The notes under the pieces: model-generated
Told to the model about the DNA's origin: nothing
Databases searched by the model: none
Seen by the model: the letters and a program-made list of their open reading frames with translations, nothing else
Translations under genes and position numbers: made by a program
Source of the DNA: Siphonodentalium dalli
Taxonomy: Eukaryota > Mollusca > Scaphopoda > Gadilida > Siphonodentaliidae
DNA: 64,000 nucleotides
Direction of reading: 5' to 3'
Assembly: GCA_032622095.1 (NCBI GenBank)
Contig: CP136066.1
Span: 65,668,278 to 65,732,277, forward strand
Part shown: in pieces, positions 59,329 to 64,000 of the stretch
Position numbering within the stretch: position 1 is the first letter of the stretch
Layout: every line of letters begins with the position of its first letter

Positions 59329-59424
59329 AATACAGGAAGTTGGGATGTTGTTGACAAGGCCTCCAGAATACATTGGCAGATTTACGATGGTCAGGCATCC
59401 CAAATCATCGCGCAGTAGTTCAGG
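59329..59424 (+). CDS. Galactosyltransferase exon 5 (MxxH metal ligand)
   Basis: Acceptor GATTTTCAG|AA, donor TCAGG|GTGAGT. It encodes IQEVGMLLTRPPEYIGRFT and MVRHPKSSRSSSG. In B4GALT1 the corresponding Met and His (MIRH) coordinate the metal, and both are present. The exon is separated from exon 4 by 23.7 kb of repeats, yet phase 2 fits on both sides. Confidence 0.92.
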
Positions 59425-59452
59425 GTGAGTAATGGCGGTTTCATATAGAGCT

Positions 59453-59706
59453 TCAAGGTACTCAATCCTATCAGACGCTCATAAATTACTATTTCTTTGG
59501 CTTCGGGATAAAAAAAAATATTAGATTCGAGTCGAGGAACCCGCCCATCAAAGCTCAGAGTGATTAGATATAATTTTTTGAAGTTTGCTATTTCTATTGT
59601 TTGTGGACCAGAAGCACGTGGTCAAACTGACGAAAATGCGGATGAAGATAGATAACTCTAAAATCAAGTGGTTATTATTACTACTTGATTTTAGAGTTAT
59701 CCATAA
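59453..59706. mobile_element. Half copy of the GGTACTCAATCC MITE
   Basis: It begins 28 bp after exon 5 with CAAGGTACTCAATCCTATCAG and runs through AAATTACTATTTCTTTGGCTTC to a central hairpin ACTCTAAAATCAAGTGG/CTACTTGATTTTAGAGTTATCC. The second arm is absent. Confidence 0.82.
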
Positions 59707-61790
59707 ATAAAACAAAATACTTCACTGTGTGCCTATTTCAGCACCAGATGTGCGCTCTTTATATATGTGTTTCTCACTGTAGCCTGCGCCATCCAACAGA
59801 ATAACTGGTATAAGTCACTATGGGCTTATATCAGAACCAAATAATTCCAATATGAACCAATGTCAATATTTAGGTCCAATATGAACCTATTTGCCCGAGG
59901 ATATATTGAAGTAGCATAATAATATGATCAATATATATAAAAGAGTAGGATCTGTCTGTCGTGTGCGCAATGCGCACACAGGGCCCCTAACACAGAAAGG
60001 GGCCAGTGGCCACATGCCCCTTTATCCCGCATATTCATTGTTAGGAATAATAACTCTTTAAATATTTGATATTAGCGCGAATAGTTAGCATTTTATATAT
60101 GCATGCGCAAAATGCCGCTAAATTAGAATACCTCTTTAATTTTTTATACTATGATAGCTTGCCGTTATTTGATTGGGCAAAATAAACCGGTTTGGGACCA
60201 CTAGGTGTCTGTAGAAAGAAACTGATAGGTGGCGCATGCCAGTTCCCGCCACACTACTGCAAATAAAACAGTTAGCAGTAAAATGGTACCCCAAACATAG
60301 GCGCTTGTCACATAACTGGTTTATCATAGGTGCATTTGGGGTATAGTGCAATTATTTAAATTTAAATATGAACGCAATGCCTTTGCGGAGTGCTCTTTTG
60401 TGTATTTACGGTAGACAATGGGTGCATAAAGATATGTAACGTTGGTGCACAGAAACCTGTTCAGTAGATGGAACAGGGTTAACTGTTTGACGGGGTTTAG
60501 CACATCTAGATGGAACACTGTTCATTGTGTGACGGTAAAATTGTAAAACAAAGGGGGAGTAAGTAGTTCTTTGATCTATTGTAATTTAAGACATGTTAAA
60601 AGAGGCCACACGCCCCTCAGACATTGAATAAAGGCTCACAAAGGAAGTCTTTTTCAGCTAGTAACTTCATAAAATCGCCTAGGCCATTTGTTCAACTTAT
60701 TATCTGAACATTTCCTACGGGAATTATTCATCAATGAGTGTTCAGTAAAGAAAGGGTTAAAGATGGTCAATATCTTCCTATTATAAGTTTTATATAGTTT
60801 CATGGGTATAAAATAATAAATATGAATCAAAGACCACTGTCCGGAAACACTTTTAGCAATTAATATTGGTATGATATCAAATTTTCTGGTATAATATACA
60901 AACAATCAATTTGGGACATTTTAAGGCTCACGTTCGTTCGGAGCATATTATGAGGCATATCATAACGTTATCTAAAAATTCTAAAAAATAGTAACGAAAA
61001 TATTTCCCACTTGATTATCGCATTATAATAGAAAATATGATATAAAATCCATATTAATTGATAGAAACATTTCTGGACAGGTTGTATTTGACACATATTT
61101 ATTATTGTATTCCCCGCAAACTATATAAAATATATTTAGGAAGAGATAGCCTATCATTAATGTTGATGATATTTAAATTTATAGTTTTATAGATGTTGGT
61201 GATGATAATTTATCACAGTGTCACACTGTCAAGTTCCCCGCACCCAACGTGTCCCTCGCTATAGTATGATGACGACTCGCTAAGGGGGGACAAAATTCAA
61301 ACGCACAAATCTGGAACAATAAACCTCAGCGCGCAAATAACGAGAGAGATAGCTCGGATCTTCACTCTCAGCGCACCCTACCGGGTATTAACCATTCCAT
61401 GACTGGAGATTTCTGAAAACCCTGTTCCAATGCAGTCTCTTATATAATCGAGTCTTCCATATCGTGTAGGCTTCCCCAAATTACGTAACATCACGATACG
61501 TTATTCACTTCCATTAATCACTTTTATCTTGAGACTACAATAGTGAGTTTTGATTGTGCTACTGACAAGGAATCCATCGGTTCGAAAAAAAATAGAAAGT
61601 CTACGACAAATAATCAGAGCAATTATTTATATGTGGCTCTGTAGTTAACTTTTACTCATGGTCTTCAAAATAAGGTTTTTTTTCTTTCTATGGTTGTTGT
61701 GGGAATCTTTTTCTATGGTTGTTGTGGGAAGTACAAGTATATTTACTATAAATGTATCTATATAATGATAACTATTGCATGATTTTCTAG
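59707..61790. other. Intron 5, mostly unassigned
   Basis: Near 59955, GGATCTGTCTGTC, then TGTGCGCAATGCGCACA (a small perfect palindrome), then GGGCCCC, might be the head of another Helitron-like element, but no 3' end was found. A short direct repeat, TTTCTATGGTTGTTGTGGGAA, lies at 61686 and 61710. No gene is seen. Confidence 0.4.
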
Positions 61791-62130
61791 GAATGAAATG
61801 TTCCGGGGTTGGAGAGGTAGATGGCTAACTGATGGCTTGAATGACAAAAAAGGTCTTAAGTATACTGTGATAGCCAAGGAGGAGAACCAGCTTTATACTA
61901 ACATCACAGTCGACATTGGCAAAGCACCGAAACAATCGATACAGCAAGATACAAAATATGCAACAAAAGAAAGCCTCTTCTGGTGTGTTCTAATTATACT
62001 CCTTTTTGTTGTATTATGTAATCAGTCCCTCATCTGGACGTCGTTCATTAACATTTTTGGTTTCCGACTGATAACTCTATTCTGGATTATTTTATCTGAA
62101 CCAAAGTTGTTATGTGTATTTCTCAGCTAA
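61791..62130 (+). CDS. Galactosyltransferase exon 6 with unusual hydrophobic C-tail
   Basis: Acceptor GATTTTCTAG|GA. It encodes NEMFRGWRGRWLTDGLN, then YTVIAKEENQLYTNITVDIG, the typical end of the catalytic domain. Family members normally stop soon after this. Here the frame continues for about 65 residues with a strongly hydrophobic stretch (SLFWCVLIILLFVVLCN). From about 62035 it runs into sequence that also occurs in the repeat at 32550-33340, and stops at 62128-62130. The tail is either repeat-derived or an artefact of a missed splice donor. Confidence 0.85.
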
Positions 62131-62580
62131 AATATACAGGCCAAGGTCGAATATTGGATCTGTCCACTTATTTTTACATGAGTTACGCCCCTTTTCATTT
62201 TAGAATTTGACCGTCCGTTAACATTTCTGGTGTTTATATTATTTGATAGGAACCAAAGTTGGTTTGTGTATTTCCCAGCTAAAAATACAGGCCATGTTCA
62301 AATATGGGTTCCGTTCAATTATTTTTACATGAGTTATGGCACTTTTTTAATTAGAATTTGACCGCCATTAACATTTCTGTTTTCCGAACGATTACTCCAG
62401 TTTGGATAATTTTACTTTACTGTTTGCATCACTAAATAATTTGCCACACCCTACAGACCGCATCACTCATCCGATCGTTACCAAACTGTATATGGATCTT
62501 CAGGGTGACCTCTATATGGGCGCCGTCCATTTATTTTCCAAAATTCATTAAAAAACATGGCTGCTGGCAGCATGGGCGTA
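62015..62580 (+). repeat. Second copy of the composite 32.5-34.1 kb tandem repeat
   Basis: Three units carry TTTTTGGTTTCCGACTGATAAC, GAACCAAAGTTG, TTTCTCAGCTAAAATATACAGGCC and TTTTTACATGAGTTA(T/C)G. The 170-bp motif follows (GCCACACCCTACAGACC, GGTGACCTCTATATGG, AAAAACATGGCTGCTGGCAGC). It overlaps the last third of exon 6's open frame. Confidence 0.85.
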
Positions 62581-62755
62581 GCCAGCTAGGGTTCGATGGG
62601 TTCGGACTAACCCGCCCTGGAAAACTGGAGTGCCCTCGTCGCCTGACATCCAGGGTTCGACGGGTCGTTGGCTCGGGCAACTTCGGGGGTTCGTTAAGTT
62701 GTACCCCTGAAGTTGCCCGAACTAACGGCCCAGCGAACCCTGGAAATAGTCATAT
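62571..62755. mobile_element. GGGCGTAGCCAG-ended fragment
   Basis: CATGGGCGTAGCCAGC starts the fragment. Inside, GCTCGGGCAACTTCGGGGGT pairs with ACCCCTGAAGTTGCCCGA, and AGGGTTCGATGGG / AGGGTTCGACGGG are direct repeats. GCAAATTCGG-type GC content is higher than in the surroundings. Compare 20690-20980. Confidence 0.5.
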
Positions 62756-62759
62756 ATGG

Positions 62760-63250
62760 TATGTCGACATATGACGTTGCTAGTATGAAGTGAGCAAAAT
62801 ATTACGTCAGCATTGTTTTTGCTTTCTAAAGGGACGCTGTATCAAACTTGTTTTCACAGTCGCTGGCAATTATACACGAATAGACACATGAACTGTATTC
62901 ATTCAGTACGTTGATTCGTAATTCCGTTGTGGCCAACGACATTTTTGTGTGCCAAGTTGTGTTCCGTGCGAGTCTGTGCATGCATGCGGTCACGGTCACG
63001 ATATGTATGTCTATTATGGAGCTATAATATGGTGCACATACATCAGGTAGCGTGGTCAACCATATACCTGAGGTCCCATGCACTCCCACCAAACAATAAA
63101 GAGCACATAGTTTATGGGTGGGACGTCGATTAAACCCTTGTTTTGTGGGACTTTTCATGTCCAGTAACTGCATTTTTTTCGATAGATCCGATAGCCACAG
63201 TGTGGACTGAGGGTTCGATTACAGGGCCATTGCGCAACAGTCCGAGCCAT
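62760..63250. other. No gene recognised
   Basis: ORFs at 62826-63173 (minus) and 62927-63133 (plus) overlap each other and show no recognised features. Confidence 0.4.
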
Positions 63251-63254
63251 TCTA

Positions 63255-63345
63255 TAGTGCGAGTATTTGGTAGTCCGAGGGTTCAATAGTTCGAGGGTTC
63301 CATAGTCCGAGGGTGCGACGATCCAAGTGTTCAATATTCCGAGGA
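63255..63345. repeat. 16-bp minisatellite (AGTCCGAGGGTTCAAT)
   Basis: Five or six units of TAGTCCGAGGGTTCAA with variation. The unit resembles the complement of that at 6786-6904 (TATTCCGAAGGTTCAT). Confidence 0.8.
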
Positions 63346-63647
63346 AACCACCCATGCATTAGCGGGAAGTGGTGACGGGATTTGGTGGTCTCACCCCCAA
63401 CTTTGCTCATACAACAGGTCAGGGTTATAGAAATGAAATAGGTCAAATAGAGATTGCAAGTTTGTGCATGTATATGTTATAGGAACATAAATACGCAGGA
63501 CATTTCAAACTGTACATACCATGTTCTACATGTATATAGATCTAACGACAATGGGCTATATATAATTCAATATAGTATATATCCCACTGTTTGGTATGTC
63601 TCATGCCAATCTAAGTTTGAAATATGGGTCTGTATCCTAAATAAAAT

Positions 63648-63748
63648 AAGAGGGTACGAAATGATTCAGGCGGGTACGAGTTGGCTTAGCTGGAAGGTAC
63701 GAGTTGACTTTTTTCGGAGGGTACGAGCTGATCAGGGTACGAAATGAC
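63648..63748. repeat. GGGTACGA-rich short repeat
   Basis: GGTACGAAATGATT, GGGTACGAGTTGGCTT, GGTACGAGTTGACTT, GGGTACGAGCTGATC and GGGTACGAAATGACTT recur with spacing of 17-30 bp. Confidence 0.75.
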
Positions 63749-63749
63749 T

Positions 63750-64000
63750 TGTTCCCATCTGGGGATGGTTGGGTTTTATCATCGTTTGTTATTATCTGAG
63801 TAGATACAAAACGTGGGCCATATATGAACAAAACATTATTACATTATACATGCGCATGTACGAAAACAAACACTAATATGTCTTTTTATCCTCACACAAT
63901 CGGTAGATAAAATCCAAAACATCAGTGTAATACCTCTCTATTATATGTGCAGATATTACAGAAATATGCTCCAGATTCGCTCTCGATAGGTTAAATTTTC
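63750..64000. other. No feature recognised
   Basis: AT-rich sequence to the window end. Confidence 0.4.

Larger units (their letters stand above)
26016..62130 (+). pseudogene. Beta-1,4-galactosyltransferase-like gene, six coding exons, one in-frame stop
   Basis: The predicted product is a Golgi type II membrane enzyme of the beta-1,4-galactosyltransferase family (GT7), which transfers a hexose from a UDP-sugar to terminal GlcNAc. Exons are 26016-26205, 27295-27527, 30713-30900, 35465-35587, 59329-59424 and 61791-62130. All introns are GT...AG and phases match, giving 390 codons. Codons 10-30 form the signal anchor. The family landmarks are in order: GGKWQPSNC and VAIIIPYRNR (codons 96-112), FNRGKLMNLG (147-156), metal-binding DAD (173-175), WGWGNEDDD (233-241), MVRH (265-268), DGLN and LYTNITVDIG. 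Codon 113 is TAG (27441-27443) between PYRNR and EHL, where mammalian B4GALT1 has Gln. Translation would stop before the catalytic motifs. With everything else intact, this could be a recent null allele, a C-to-T error or a very young pseudogene. It fits the B4GALT1-4 group better than B4GALT7, but the donor sugar is uncertain. Confidence 0.9.

Noticed and set aside
62826-63173. 115-codon minus-strand ORF after the gene
   Set aside because: It overlaps an antisense ORF, and its composition and content show no family signal.

Overview
The window is eukaryotic nuclear DNA, AT-rich, intron-rich and dominated by repeats. It holds one recognisable host gene, a beta-1,4-galactosyltransferase-like gene on the + strand, split into six coding exons between 26016 and 62130. 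A metazoan is certain from the gene structure. The repeat style, with (TCTG)n-headed minisatellite elements, GGGCGTAGCC-ended elements and Helitron-like units, suggests a marine invertebrate, perhaps a mollusc or another lophotrochozoan. That last step is inference only. Nothing prokaryotic was seen.

Layout. 1-4855 is a giant foldback repeat with arms of about 2.1 kb. 4.95-6.5 kb holds two nested transposon fragments. 7.1-8.9 kb is an element with terminal inverted repeats (TIRs) and TA flanks. 10.07-11.4 kb is an element rich in GGTTCT/AGAACC. 11.97-15.09 kb is a composite TIR element with a 6-bp target duplication and a second TIR element nested inside. 15.2-16.95 kb is a (TCTG)n-headed tandem-repeat element. 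17.9-25.6 kb is a patchwork of further transposon pieces.

The galactosyltransferase gene starts at 26016. All five introns have GT...AG ends, the reading frame is continuous across every junction (1170 nt, 390 codons), and the DxD, WGWGxEDDD and MxxH motifs are present. One in-frame TAG at codon 113 lies in the conserved IIPYRNR-x-EHL motif. The introns are filled with TTAA-flanked MITEs, foldback palindromes, tandem repeats and a decayed minus-strand LINE (39.96-42.15 kb). The largest insertion is a 10.3-kb head-to-tail array of Helitron-like units (44927-55211) inside the 23.7-kb fourth intron. The array carries about 60 copies of a 122-bp minisatellite, nearly all containing a GCGCATGCGC palindrome. 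The last exon runs on into a repeat-derived tail.

After the gene (62.1-64 kb) there are only repeats and unassigned sequence. No rRNA, tRNA gene or CRISPR array was recognised. Most apparent ORFs are translations of tandem repeats and were left out.
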